This document shows positions 7,868 to 15,989 of a DNA stretch of 34,079 bases, in pieces (position 1 is the stretch's first letter; every line of letters begins with the position of its first letter). Position numbers and translations under genes: made by a program. The DNA is from Clostridiales bacterium (GTDB taxonomy: Bacteria; Bacillota; Clostridia; Christensenellales; CAG-138): assembly GCA_004557245.1 (NCBI GenBank), contig SFEL01000024.1, forward strand, positions 1 through 34,079. The letters are read 5' to 3'. The notes under the pieces are model-generated. The model saw only the letters and a program-made list of their open reading frames with translations, ran no database searches and was not told the origin of the DNA.

Positions 7868-8709
7868 GACGCCGCCTCCTTTTTCTTGCCCAGATACGCC
7901 TCAATGACCGCCTCGTTCCGCTGGATATCCTCCGGCGTACCCTTGGCGATGATGCGGCCGAAGTTCAGCACACAAATGCCCTCACAGATATTCATCACGA
8001 GATCCATGTCGTGCTCGATCAGCAGCACGGCGATCTGAAACGTATCCCGTATCCTGCGGATGTTCTCCATCAGCTCCGCCGTCTCCGACGGATTCATGCC
8101 CGCCGCCGGCTCATCCAGCAGCAGAAGGCACGGGTTGGACGATAGCGCCCGCAATATCTCCAACCGCCGCTGAGCACCGTAGGGCAGCGAGCCCGCCCGC
8201 TCATCGGCGTGGCTTTCCATGTGAAAGATGCTCAGCAGCTCATCTGCCCGCTCCCGGGCGATCCGCTCCTCCCGGGCGTACCGGGGGAAGTGCAAAATGC
8301 TGCCTGCCAGCCCATACCGCACAGAGTCTCCCATGGCCACCGTCAGATTTTCCGCTACCGTCAGATCGTTGAAAAGCCGGATGTTCTGGAACGTCCGGGC
8401 GATGCCCGCCCGGTTCACCTGCGCCGTGGTCATGCTGTGGGTATCCTTGCCGTCCAGCAGAATGGCGCCCGCCGTAGGCTGATACACCTTCGTCAGCAGG
8501 TTAAACACCGTGGTCTTTCCTGCACCGTTGGGGCCGATCAGCCCCGCGATCTCCGTGCGGCCGATGGTCAGGTCGAAGTCCTCCACCGCCTTCAGCCCGC
8601 CGAAGGTCACGCCCAGTCCTACGCACTCCAGCACCGGGGACTTGTCTGCGTCCCGCTCCGGCAGCAGCACGGAGGAGGGACGCTTCACCAGCTTTGCCTT
8701 TGTTGTCAC
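7864..8709 (-). CDS. livG: Branched-chain amino acid ABC transporter ATP-binding protein LivG
   Basis: A 281-aa ABC ATPase with Walker A GPNGAGKTT, the diverged signature LPYGAQRRLE typical of LivG, Walker B LLLLDEPAAGMNP and IEHDMDLVM. It has an N-terminal extension of about 25 residues compared with E. coli LivG. It partners LivF on the cytoplasmic face of LivHM. The start overlaps the livM stop by 4 bases and the stop overlaps the livF start by 4 bases. Confidence 0.95.
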   Translation of the reverse strand: MTTKAKLVKRPSSVLLPERDADKSPVLECVGLGVTFGGLKAVEDFDLTIGRTEIAGLIGPNGAGKTTVFNLLTKVYQPTAGAILLDGKDTHSMTTAQVNRAGIARTFQNIRLFNDLTVAENLTVAMGDSVRYGLAGSILHFPRYAREERIARERADELLSIFHMESHADERAGSLPYGAQRRLEILRALSSNPCLLLLDEPAAGMNPSETAELMENIRRIRDTFQIAVLLIEHDMDLVMNICEGICVLNFGRIIAKGTPEDIQRNEAVIEAYLGKKKEAAS

Positions 8710-9701
8710 AGCGCCGCACGCTCCTTTCTCACCGGTGTCAGTCTCTCACGGACGGAGCCGAAGAACCGCTTCATAGCCGGGTTATTCGTGGCTTGCATCA
8801 CCAAAATCAGCACCACGGCATACACCAGCATCCGGTAGTCTGCCACCTCGCGCAGCGCCTCCGGCAGCACTGTCAGCACGATGGCGGATACCACCGAGCC
8901 GGGTACGCTGCCCATGCCGCCCAGCACCACGATGACCAGGATCTCAATGGACATATTGTAGTCAAAGGCGGCTGCCTTGATGTTGGCCAGCGAGTGGCCA
9001 TACAGCACACCGGCGCACCCGGCGAAAAACGCCGCGATGACGAACACCGCCAGCTTGTACCGCGTGATATTCAGCCCCACAGACTCCGCCGCGATGCGGT
9101 TGTCCCGGATGGCCATGATCGCCCGGCCGTACTTGGAGCGCTTCAGATTCAGCATCACCGCCACCGTCAGCAGCACCAGCACCGCGCCATAGGGCAGCAA
9201 CTCCTTGGCTCCGGCATAGATGGCGGCGGTATTCAGACCCAGCGCCCCGCCGGTGATGTGCAGATTGGTGATGATGTTCTTGATGATCTCGCCGCAGGCC
9301 AGCGTTACGATGGCCAGATAGTCGCCACGCAGCCGCAGAGTGGGCAACCCCACCAGCAGGCCGAACACCGCCGCCGTCAGACCGCCTGCCAGCATACTCG
9401 CCGGCAGACGCACCGCCAGCGGCAGCGCCGTATCCGCCAGCGCGATGGCCACCAGACAGCCGGAGAACAGTCCCACGGACATGAACCCAGCGTGCCCCAG
9501 ACTCAGCTCGCCCAGCAGCCCTACCACCAGATTCAGCGATACCGCCATCACGATATATACTGCCGTGGGGATCAGCATATTTGTCACCTGCCGGGTCAGA
9601 CTCCCGCTATACAGCAGCGCGGCCATGACCGCCAGCAGCACGGCCACTGCCGCCGCTGTCAGCAGGTCGCCCCGCCGTCTTTTTTTCTGTGTCAGTTGCA
9701 T
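8706..9701 (-). CDS. livM: Branched-chain amino acid ABC transporter permease LivM
   Basis: A 331-aa permease with many membrane segments and LivM-type conserved blocks (NLVVGLLGELSLGHAGFMSVG near the N-terminus; YGRAIMAIRDNRIAAESVG as the cytoplasmic coupling region; VLGGMGSVPGSVVSAI). The start taken is the ATG at 9701, 6 nt after GAGGTG; a GTG at 9710 preceded by AGAAGG is an equally possible start. It begins immediately after the livH stop and overlaps livG by 4 bases. Confidence 0.93.
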   Translation of the reverse strand: MQLTQKKRRRGDLLTAAAVAVLLAVMAALLYSGSLTRQVTNMLIPTAVYIVMAVSLNLVVGLLGELSLGHAGFMSVGLFSGCLVAIALADTALPLAVRLPASMLAGGLTAAVFGLLVGLPTLRLRGDYLAIVTLACGEIIKNIITNLHITGGALGLNTAAIYAGAKELLPYGAVLVLLTVAVMLNLKRSKYGRAIMAIRDNRIAAESVGLNITRYKLAVFVIAAFFAGCAGVLYGHSLANIKAAAFDYNMSIEILVIVVLGGMGSVPGSVVSAIVLTVLPEALREVADYRMLVYAVVLILVMQATNNPAMKRFFGSVRERLTPVRKERAAL

Positions 9702-9711
9702 TTTCCTCACC

Positions 9712-10590
9712 TCATACCTTCTCCTGCATGGGCTTACCCAGCAGACCGGTGGGCTTCACCACCAGCATCACCACCAGCACGGCGAACACGATGGCGTCCG
9801 CCCACAGGGTGGAGATATACGTCTTGGACATCTGCTCGATCAGACCCAGCAGGATGCCGCCCAGCATGGCGCCGGGGATGGAGCCGATGCCGCCGAATAC
9901 CGCCGCCGTAAACGCCTTGATGCCGGGCATGGCGCCGGTGGTGGGCTTGATGTACACATAGGTCATGCCGTAGAACATACTGGCGAAGGCCGCCAGCGCC
10001 GAGCCGATGGCGAACGTCAGCGTGATGGTCCTGTCCACGTTGATGCCCATCAGCGTGGCGGCGTCCTTGTCCTCAGACACGGCGCGCATGGCCTTGCCAA
10101 GCTTCGTTCTGTCGATAAACAGCGTCAGGGCTGCCATCAGCGCCGCCGTCACCGCCAGCGTCAGCAGCGTGATACCGTCTATCTGCACGCCGCCTACGGT
10201 GAAGATGGGCAGCTTCAGCAGCTTGGGATAGGCCATCTGCTGCGACCCGAATAGCAGCAGCGCTGCATTTTGCAGCAGGTAGCTGACGCCGATTGCGGTG
10301 ATGAGCACGCTCAGCGGCGCAGCCTGCCGCAGAGGCTTATAGGCACAGAATTCGATGACAACGCCCAACACCGCGCATACCGCGATGCTGACGATCACCG
10401 TCACCCACGGGGACAGCCCCAGCTGCGCCACCGCCACAATGCCGCTGTATGCGCCCACCATAATCACGTCGCCGTGGGCGAAGTTCAGCATTTTGGCGAT
10501 GCCGTAGACCATGGTGTAGCCCAGCGCGATCAATGCGTAAATGCTCCCCAGACTCAGGCCGCTTATCAAGGTTTGTATCAGGTTCGTCAT
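9712..10590 (-). CDS. livH: Branched-chain amino acid ABC transporter permease LivH
   Basis: A 292-aa permease with LivH hallmarks (GLSLGSIYALIALGYTMVYG; MLNFAHGDVIM; LGKAMRAVSEDKDAATLMGI; AVFGGIGSIPGAMLGG). The ATG at 10590 is preferred because AAAGGA lies 9 nt upstream. An ATG at 10599 touches that RBS, and the further upstream frame has no family similarity. It forms the transmembrane channel with LivM. Confidence 0.94.
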   Translation of the reverse strand: MTNLIQTLISGLSLGSIYALIALGYTMVYGIAKMLNFAHGDVIMVGAYSGIVAVAQLGLSPWVTVIVSIAVCAVLGVVIEFCAYKPLRQAAPLSVLITAIGVSYLLQNAALLLFGSQQMAYPKLLKLPIFTVGGVQIDGITLLTLAVTAALMAALTLFIDRTKLGKAMRAVSEDKDAATLMGINVDRTITLTFAIGSALAAFASMFYGMTYVYIKPTTGAMPGIKAFTAAVFGGIGSIPGAMLGGILLGLIEQMSKTYISTLWADAIVFAVLVVMLVVKPTGLLGKPMQEKV

Positions 10591-10620
10591 AGTCGTCATT
10601 CCTTTGCGTCGCCCCGGCGT

Positions 10621-10646
10621 GTCCTCCCGGCACACGCCGGGAGGAC
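10621..10646. promoter_or_regulatory. Intercistronic hairpin between livJ and livH
   Basis: A perfect 11-bp GC-rich stem (GTCCTCCCGGC/GCCGGGAGGAC) with loop ACAC, with no following T-run on either strand. Position between the binding-protein gene and the permease genes suggests an mRNA-stabilising or partial-termination element that lowers downstream expression relative to livJ. Function inferred. Confidence 0.6.
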
Positions 10647-10682
10647 GGAGGGCTTATGTGAGGTAGGTAGAATAAGGCTTGG

Positions 10683-11867
10683 TTATGCCGCAGCGCCGGC
10701 GCTCTCCTGACCGAACAGCGTACCCACGCCGTTCTTATAGAGGATAGCGCTGGCGGCCTTGTTGGTGTTGCCGTCGGCGTTCCACGTCATGGTGCCGGTA
10801 ACGCCCTCCAGGGTCAGGGAGGTCATCACAGCCGCCAGATCTGCACCGGAGGTGCTGCCGCCCGCGGTCTCCACAGCGGCCTTGACGGTGTACACCGCGT
10901 CGTAGGCGTCGGCGGCGAACTGGTCGGGGGTGGCGCCATAGCTTTCCTCATACGCCTTGACGAAGGCCTGCACCTTGGGGTCGGCGGAATCCGCCGCGAA
11001 GGGGGTCATCATCAGCACGTTGTCCGCGATGCTCACATCCTGACTGACCTTGCCCAGGATGCCGTCCAGACCGTCGCCCCCGAAGAAGTACACGTCCTCC
11101 GCGAACTTGCCCTTGGCCTGGGTCAGAAACGTGGAGGCCTCCTCCGCGTAGATGGGGATGAACACCACCTTCACGCCGGAGTTGACCAGCGCGTTCACCT
11201 GCGTGGAGAAATCGGTGGCGGTGGCGGCGGTGAAGGTCTGGGCCTCCTTGACGGTCACGCCGGCCTTTTCACACTCGGCCACGAATGCACTGTACAGACC
11301 GGCGGAATAATCGTTGTCACTCTGATAGAGCACACCCACCTCATCGGCCAGCGCGTTGTCCTTCAGATAGTCCGCCGCGGCCGTGCCCTGATAGGAGTCG
11401 TAGAAGCAGATACGGAAGGCCTTGCCGTTGCCGTCGATGCACTTGTCGGCGGAGCCGGTGGTCTCCATGATGAACATATCGTCGGCCTTGGCCGCCGTTA
11501 CCACAGAGGCCGTCTCACCGGACAGCACGCCGCCCAGACATACGTTCATGCCCCAGTCCATCAGCTTGCCGTAGGATGCCACGGCGCTCTCGGGGTCACC
11601 CTGAGAATCCTGAAAGCTGACCTCCAGCTGCTTGCCGTTGACGCCGCCGGCGGCGTTGATCTCCTTAGCAGCCAGCTCCGCGCCGTGCTGCACGGACAGA
11701 CCGTAGTTGGCGTAGCCGCCGGTCAGGGGGCCTACGCCGCCCAGCTTGATCGTCTCGGCGGCGTCATCCGTGCCGCCGCTGCCGCCGTTATCGGCCTCAT
11801 TGCCGCAGGCCATCAGGCTGAACGCCATCACAACAGCCATCAACATGGCAAATGCTCTCTTTTTCAT
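10683..11867 (-). CDS. livJ: Branched-chain amino acid ABC transporter substrate-binding lipoprotein
   Basis: A 394-aa periplasmic-binding-protein-type lipoprotein. The signal has a lipobox with Cys at about residue 21 (SLMACGNE), followed by a flexible Gly/Asp/Ser linker. The body matches the LivJ/LivK family (IKLGGVGPLTGGYANYG; GAELAAKEINAAGGVNGKQLEV; LYQSDNDYSAGLYSAF; DQFAADAYDAVY). It captures the amino acid outside the membrane and delivers it to LivHM. AAGGAG lies 9 nt before the ATG. It is the first gene of the operon, and the preceding gene has its own terminator; no T-box or other riboswitch was seen upstream and no clear promoter stands out. Confidence 0.94.
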   Translation of the reverse strand: MKKRAFAMLMAVVMAFSLMACGNEADNGGSGGTDDAAETIKLGGVGPLTGGYANYGLSVQHGAELAAKEINAAGGVNGKQLEVSFQDSQGDPESAVASYGKLMDWGMNVCLGGVLSGETASVVTAAKADDMFIMETTGSADKCIDGNGKAFRICFYDSYQGTAAADYLKDNALADEVGVLYQSDNDYSAGLYSAFVAECEKAGVTVKEAQTFTAATATDFSTQVNALVNSGVKVVFIPIYAEEASTFLTQAKGKFAEDVYFFGGDGLDGILGKVSQDVSIADNVLMMTPFAADSADPKVQAFVKAYEESYGATPDQFAADAYDAVYTVKAAVETAGGSTSGADLAAVMTSLTLEGVTGTMTWNADGNTNKAASAILYKNGVGTLFGQESAGAAA

Positions 11868-11922
11868 GTTTTTGTTCTCCTTTTCATCAGTTTGATAAAA
11901 TGCACTCCGTCGCCGAAGGCAT

Positions 11923-11957
11923 ACAAAAAAGCGGCTCCGCCAATGGCAGAGCCGCTT
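11923..11957 (-). terminator. Terminator of the 68-aa membrane peptide gene
   Basis: Perfect 9-bp stem AAGCGGCTC/GAGCCGCTT (11929-11937 with 11949-11957). On the minus strand it is followed by TTTTTTG. It lies 22 bases past the small gene's stop and about 60 bases before the livJ start. Confidence 0.85.
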
Positions 11958-11979
11958 CGCTGTATCATGTGTCAGCGTA

Positions 11980-12186
11980 TCATGCGGTTATCCGTGCCAA
12001 TGGCGCATAGGGAAAGGCAGCCAGTACCAGCAGTACCAGCACGCAAATAATAATGGACGCCATAATCATGGCGCCCAGCACGGACAGAATGGCAGTATAA
12101 GAAGCGGCGCAGGCGCAGCAGAAGGCAGCGGCGGTACAGGCGGCAGCCGCGGTCTTGTTCATCTTACGGTTCATGGTCTTGGTCAT
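11980..12186 (-). CDS. Small (68-aa) two-TM membrane peptide, unknown function
   Basis: Starts at the ATG at 12186, with AAGGGAGG about 8 nt upstream, in a longer frame open to 12537. It has a basic N-terminus (about 10 residues), an Ala/Cys-rich hydrophobic segment (residues about 12-35, with four cysteines) and a second, very hydrophobic Ile/Val/Leu segment (residues about 38-58). It has its own promoter and terminator, so it is a genuine single-gene unit despite its size. No family recognised; a holin-like, toxin-like or regulatory peptide is possible but not shown. Confidence 0.7.
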   Translation of the reverse strand: MTKTMNRKMNKTAAAACTAAAFCCACAASYTAILSVLGAMIMASIIICVLVLLVLAAFPYAPLARITA

Positions 12187-12223
12187 CGCGGCGGCCTCCC
12201 TTCGCTTCAAAAATGATGGGTGA

Positions 12224-12252
12224 ATCTTAGCAAAGCCTTCCAGCGAAGTCAA
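12224..12252 (-). promoter_or_regulatory. Promoter of the 68-aa peptide gene
   Basis: On the minus strand: TTGACT (12247-12252), 17-bp spacer, TAAGAT (12224-12229), about 38 bases before the start codon. Confidence 0.75.
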
Positions 12253-12411
12253 CGGTCGATTCCGCCAAATCACGATCGTACCGCACAACTTTTCACTATA
12301 CGCATTATGCAGATTATACAAATTTCTCTCTCCTATCGGCGCGCCATCCCTCAGCCGGCTCCGTTTGTCTGCGCGGCAGAAACAGCATGTGACCATCGCA
12401 ATAACAGACGC

Positions 12412-12457
12412 AACAACAGCGTGCGGCAGCGCCATGACGCTGCCGCACGCTGTTGTT
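12412..12457. repeat. Perfect 20-bp inverted repeat, 6-nt loop
   Basis: Arms at 12412-12431 and 12438-12457 are perfectly complementary around CCATGA. The GC-rich core is followed by TTG only, so it is not a canonical intrinsic terminator. It lies 28 bases past the glycosyltransferase stop and may end that transcript or protect its 3' end. The rest of the 300-base interval up to the 68-aa gene holds only that gene's promoter and RBS. Confidence 0.75.
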
Positions 12458-12484
12458 TTGCGCGATATGCGATAGAAAAAAATT

Positions 12485-13300
12485 TCAATGCAGACCGCTC
12501 TCTGCCATCTGGGAGACGGTCTCCTCATAGAACACATTCAGCTCCCCCAAATACCCCGGCTTCCACGGCTTGTTCCGTCCGCAGTAGTGGATGACTGCGG
12601 ACTGCTGCCGCACATCCTCCAGCGTCATGCCGTCCCCGTTATATCGATGGAGCGAAAACAGCTTTTCCGTCATATTGTAGCGGATGGGGTCCAAGGGCAG
12701 GATGCGCTGTCCGTACAGGGCACTGATGATGTCCTGATCCGGCAGCATGAGCCGCCCCTTGTGCGCCTCCATGTAGCCGAACACCGCCTCCATATCCTGC
12801 TCCGCGCGCAGTGCCTGCAAATTCATCAGCATGACGCCGGAGTTGATATAGGGGCTGTTCTCGTCCATATCCAGCCGCAGTTCGTTGAGACGGTGCAAAA
12901 GGCCGCGGATATGGGTGGCCGCAGCGAAAAACGCCGTGTCCATAGGCATTTCGTACAGCTCCCGCAGACTCTGGCGTACCACGATATCCGGATCGAGATA
13001 CAGCACCCGATCCAGCGTGTCCGGCAGATATTTTGCCGCGAAGATGCGATAATAGATGGCTTTCGGATAGCGGTCGGAGGTCGGCGCGTCCGCCAGACCG
13101 TCCTCGTCCACTCGTATCAGGTGCAGCGTTCCCCGCTGCCCCAGCAGTGTCCGTGTTTCCGACACGTCCGCCTCCGACAGTCCCTCATCGTGCAGCAGAT
13201 ATACGTCGAAATACGCAGTACTGTCGCCATGCAGTGCGGAGAACAGCATCACATTCAGTTGCGGGACGTAGTTTCGATCCAGTGTCATCAGCAGATCCAT
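12485..13300 (-). CDS. Glycosyltransferase family 8 protein
   Basis: A 271-aa GT8-fold protein. Residues 1-40 form the nucleotide-sugar-binding start (MDLLMTLDRNYVPQLNVMLFS). YLDPDIVV (D103, D105) is the metal-binding DxD, NSGVMLMNL is conserved in the family, and HYCGRNKPWK near residue 238 is the typical C-terminal metal/substrate motif. GT8 enzymes are retaining glucosyl/galactosyl transferases acting on surface polysaccharide or protein acceptors; the acceptor is unknown. The ATG at 13300 follows a GAGGTG site, and residues upstream in the open frame have no GT8 similarity. Monocistronic by layout. Confidence 0.9.
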   Translation of the reverse strand: MDLLMTLDRNYVPQLNVMLFSALHGDSTAYFDVYLLHDEGLSEADVSETRTLLGQRGTLHLIRVDEDGLADAPTSDRYPKAIYYRIFAAKYLPDTLDRVLYLDPDIVVRQSLRELYEMPMDTAFFAAATHIRGLLHRLNELRLDMDENSPYINSGVMLMNLQALRAEQDMEAVFGYMEAHKGRLMLPDQDIISALYGQRILPLDPIRYNMTEKLFSLHRYNGDGMTLEDVRQQSAVIHYCGRNKPWKPGYLGELNVFYEETVSQMAESGLH

Positions 13301-13324
13301 AGGCACACCTCGTTTTTTGTTCTC

Positions 13325-13353
13325 AGTATAGCCTGCGTTCCCCCAAAAAGCAA
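13325..13353 (-). promoter_or_regulatory. Promoter of the GT8 gene
   Basis: On the minus strand: TTGCTT (13348-13353), 17-bp spacer, TATACT (13325-13330), 25 bases before the ATG. Confidence 0.65.
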
Positions 13354-13474
13354 GGACACAGAAGCCGAATCGCAGGCAGAAAGGACGGAGAAGCATTGTC
13401 AAGCAAATTGAAAAAAATCAGCAGCACATCGCGCCATGGATGCCGGAGCTTATCATATTACCACCATTCGTTCG

Positions 13475-13520
13475 GCGGGCGGCTTTTCCGTTGTTTCCGT
13501 CCAGACCCGCCCGCTTTTTT
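13475..13520 (+). terminator. Orphan plus-strand terminator-like hairpin
   Basis: Stem GCGGGCGG/CCGCCCGC (13475-13482 with 13507-13514) is followed on the plus strand by TTTTTT. No plus-strand gene precedes it, so it may be left from a lost gene or act as a barrier. Just beyond is a tandem TGGGTCAAA (13528-13536 and 13539-13547, period 11). Nothing else is seen between 13354 and 13565. Confidence 0.55.
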
Positions 13521-13565
13521 CGGATTCTGGGTCAAAAGTGGGTCAAAGACAGATGTATGACAGGA

Positions 13566-13590
13566 GAATGCGAACAGTCAGTTCGCATTC
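13566..13590 (-). terminator. Hairpin overlapping the end of the GIY-YIG gene
   Basis: Perfect 10-bp stem GAATGCGAAC/GTTCGCATTC with loop AGTCA. The gene's stop codon lies in the loop and its last codons form one arm. No T-run follows on the minus strand, so it is more likely a 3'-end-protecting or weak terminating structure for this long operon. Confidence 0.5.
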
Positions 13591-14420
13591 ATGCCGAGAG
13601 GCTCATAGGTCAGCAGCTTTTTCTTCCAGAGGGTCTCCGTTTGGATCACTTCATCGGGCGTCACGGCCTTTGGCAGGAGCTGCAAAATCGAGAACTGGAA
13701 GTGCGTATACCTATCCGGGTAGTCGCAGAGCAGATCCTTCATCAGCTTGTTGTCGCCGTGCAGTGACTTCACATAGTGCGTCCAGCGCCCCAATAAGCCG
13801 CCCTTGCCGTAAGCGGAGCCAACATACTTCCGTCCGTTTTCCCGGTCAACAATGAGGTAGACCGCGTTGACGGTGGAAAGCGCCGTGTGCCACGATTCGT
13901 ATGCCGTGGGATCCTGCACGATCTCCCGAAGCTCTTCATAGGTAAGGATCGCGTTTTCGTAGCCGGAAAAGATTTTCTTGTCCCGAATGGCCACAATAGG
14001 CTTTTCGTTGGTGCCTTTCTGCGCCCAGGCAAGCGCGCTTTTACCCCATTCGATCAAGAGCCTGCCTTCGTATTCCTTCAACAGATCAATGCGCTCCAGA
14101 TTGTAAAACATTCGCTGCCCTTGGAACCAATCTTCCAGTGGGAAATCCTTTGGCTTCGTGTCCTGCGTATCAATAACGCCGCCGCTTACCTTGTAGCAGG
14201 CGTAAAACTTTGCCGTCGTACTCTTGTCGCTGATAAATACGCACCAATAATCATACCCGTTGCTGAAGGTTTCACTCTGTACGCGGGTGTACTCCTCTAC
14301 CATGTTCTTGTCATAGCATTCCTTGAATGCCTTGTCACCCAGCGAATGCCGGATCAGTTTTACCCGCTTCGGGTCAAGCCCCACATTTTTAAGCACATCG
14401 GAAAAGTTCAGAATCGCCAC
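13578..14420 (-). CDS. GIY-YIG nuclease-domain protein
   Basis: A 280-aa protein. The N-terminal 180 residues are not recognised. Residues about 186-280 form a GIY-YIG domain: Y188-L-I and Y199-V-G as the paired tripeptides, R212 in LLGRW, E262 in a helix (IQTETLW) and asparagine in the final GMNAN. Such domains cut DNA in repair, restriction or homing; here the N-terminal extension probably decides the target. It follows the ADP-ribosylglycohydrolase gene by 29 bases and appears to be the last gene of the eight-gene operon. Confidence 0.85.
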   Translation of the reverse strand: MAILNFSDVLKNVGLDPKRVKLIRHSLGDKAFKECYDKNMVEEYTRVQSETFSNGYDYWCVFISDKSTTAKFYACYKVSGGVIDTQDTKPKDFPLEDWFQGQRMFYNLERIDLLKEYEGRLLIEWGKSALAWAQKGTNEKPIVAIRDKKIFSGYENAILTYEELREIVQDPTAYESWHTALSTVNAVYLIVDRENGRKYVGSAYGKGGLLGRWTHYVKSLHGDNKLMKDLLCDYPDRYTHFQFSILQLLPKAVTPDEVIQTETLWKKKLLTYEPLGMNAN

Positions 14421-14449
14421 GGAAGCCCCTCCTTATTCTGTTCTCTATT

Positions 14450-15271
14450 TCAAATTCTACCACATATTTTTTCGTTGTAAAGCGCGCTTTCCCACCAACG
14501 CAAAATCTCCGCCAGCTCCGGCGTCAGACGTTTGCGGCACTCCTGCCGCAGTTCCTCCGGCACGCCGTAGAATGCCTCGGCGATGCTGCCGGTGATGGCG
14601 GCGAGGGTGTCGCTGTCGCCGCCGAGGGACACCGCCGTGCGGAGAGCGTCTTCAAAATCGCGACTCTCCAAAAACGCGGTGATCGCCTGCGGCACGGTTT
14701 CCTGGCAGCTCTCTACATGATGGTAAGTGGGGCGGATATCGTCGCAGCTGCGGCTGAGGTCGTAGCCAAACTCGCGCTCCACATACGCTTTGATTTCCGC
14801 TTTGTCGTGACCTGTGCGGGCGAGAAAGATGGCCGCTGCGGTGGCCTGCGCGCCCTTGATGCCCTCCGGATGGTCGTGGGTCACCTGGGCGGTGAGCCGC
14901 GCCAGACACAGCGTTTCTGCCATATTCTCTGCCAGCCATGCGGCAGACGACACCCGCATGGCGCTGCCGTTGCCGTAGCTCTGGTAGGGCTGCGGGTCAT
15001 CCTCATAGAGCCAGCCGCCGAAATGGGTGCCATAGCCCCGGTCGGGGTAGGCGCGGCCCATCTGCTGCATCTCCCGTACCAACGCTGTTTTGATGGCGGC
15101 ATCGTCCTGCCCACGGGTGCCGAGCAGCGCCTTCGCCACTGCCAGCGTCATCACCGTGTCGTCGGTGAAGTCAGAACGGCGGCTGAACAGCGGGAAATCC
15201 TTCGCCTTATAGTTGTTGCAGTCGAACTCGTAGGGGCTGCCCACGATGTCGCCCAAAATCGCTCCGTACAT
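14450..15271 (-). CDS. ADP-ribosylglycohydrolase (ARH/DraG family)
   Basis: A 273-aa protein starting MYGAILGDIVGSPYE with FTDDTVMTLA (residues 35-44) and GGDSDTLAAITG near residue 220. These are the two Mg-binding acidic clusters of ARH/DraG hydrolases that remove ADP-ribose from proteins or cleave ADP-ribose derivatives. The ATG at 15271 has GGGAGGT just upstream; upstream residues in the open frame are shadow of the VWA gene. Only 4 bases separate it from the VWA stop, so co-expression is expected. The full acidic set looks intact. Confidence 0.92.
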   Translation of the reverse strand: MYGAILGDIVGSPYEFDCNNYKAKDFPLFSRRSDFTDDTVMTLAVAKALLGTRGQDDAAIKTALVREMQQMGRAYPDRGYGTHFGGWLYEDDPQPYQSYGNGSAMRVSSAAWLAENMAETLCLARLTAQVTHDHPEGIKGAQATAAAIFLARTGHDKAEIKAYVEREFGYDLSRSCDDIRPTYHHVESCQETVPQAITAFLESRDFEDALRTAVSLGGDSDTLAAITGSIAEAFYGVPEELRQECRKRLTPELAEILRWWESALYNEKICGRI

Positions 15272-15275
15272 ACGC

Positions 15276-15911
15276 TTACCTCCCTCTTTTCTGCACGTCC
15301 TCGTCGATGCGGCGCTTCCAGTCGGCGCTGAGGGGCCGGGCGGCACGGACGCTGCACACCGCCTCGCTGATGACCTCGTAATTCAGCGCTGTGCCCGCCT
15401 CGTCGCACTTGTAGTTCACCGCCTGGTCGGCGTCAATACCAAAGCGGGCTGCCTCCTTGGCTGCGTCGATGTTGGCGCCCAGGAACAAAAACTCCCAGCC
15501 GTATTTTTCCTTCTGACGCTCGATCATGCGCCGCACACGTTCGTAATCGTATCGGCGGCTGGCGTTTTCGTAGCCGTCGGTGGTGATGATGAACATCGTC
15601 TTCTCCGGCACATCCTCCCGGCGGGCGTACTTGTGGATGTTGCCGATGTGGTGGATGGCGCCGCCCACGGCATCCAGCAACGCCGTGCAGCCGCGGGTGA
15701 AATACTCCTTTTCCGTCAGGGGCGGCACCTCGCTCAGCGGCAGGCGGTCATGGATGACCGTGCTGTCGTTGGCGAAAAGCACCGTGGAGACCAGCGCCTC
15801 CCCCGCTTCCCGCTTCTGCTTTTCGATCATGGAGTTGAAGCCACCGATGGTGTCCGCCTCCAGTCCCGCCATAGAGCCGCTGCGATCCAAGATAAAAACC
15901 AATTCCGTCAT
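15276..15911 (-). CDS. von Willebrand factor A domain protein
   Basis: A 211-aa single-domain VWA protein. It begins MTELVFILDRSGSM with the MIDAS motif DxSxS (D9, S11, S13), followed by the MIDAS threonine region GCTALLDAVG and the MIDAS aspartate in ITTDGYENAS. No signal peptide, so cytoplasmic. Stand-alone VWAs of this type sit in ter-like, phage and conflict operons and mediate metal-dependent protein contacts. The start at 15911 follows AAAGGAGG. It directly precedes, and is probably coupled to, the ADP-ribosylglycohydrolase. Confidence 0.9.
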   Translation of the reverse strand: MTELVFILDRSGSMAGLEADTIGGFNSMIEKQKREAGEALVSTVLFANDSTVIHDRLPLSEVPPLTEKEYFTRGCTALLDAVGGAIHHIGNIHKYARREDVPEKTMFIITTDGYENASRRYDYERVRRMIERQKEKYGWEFLFLGANIDAAKEAARFGIDADQAVNYKCDEAGTALNYEVISEAVCSVRAARPLSADWKRRIDEDVQKRGR

Positions 15912-15989
15912 AAAAAAGCCCTCCTTTGTTTGATTACGCTCCCATTGTAGCGCATCCGAAGGAGGGTTTGGTCGCCTGTGGAGCGACAT

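Noticed and set aside
8694..10254. Long plus-strand frames (405 and 304 codons) opposite the liv genes
   Set aside because: Gln/His/Arg-rich antisense translation of livM/livH, which have full family support on the other strand.
11868..11980. Riboswitch or T-box controlling the liv operon
   Set aside because: The only structure is the terminator of the upstream small gene; no T-box or specifier-loop features are visible.
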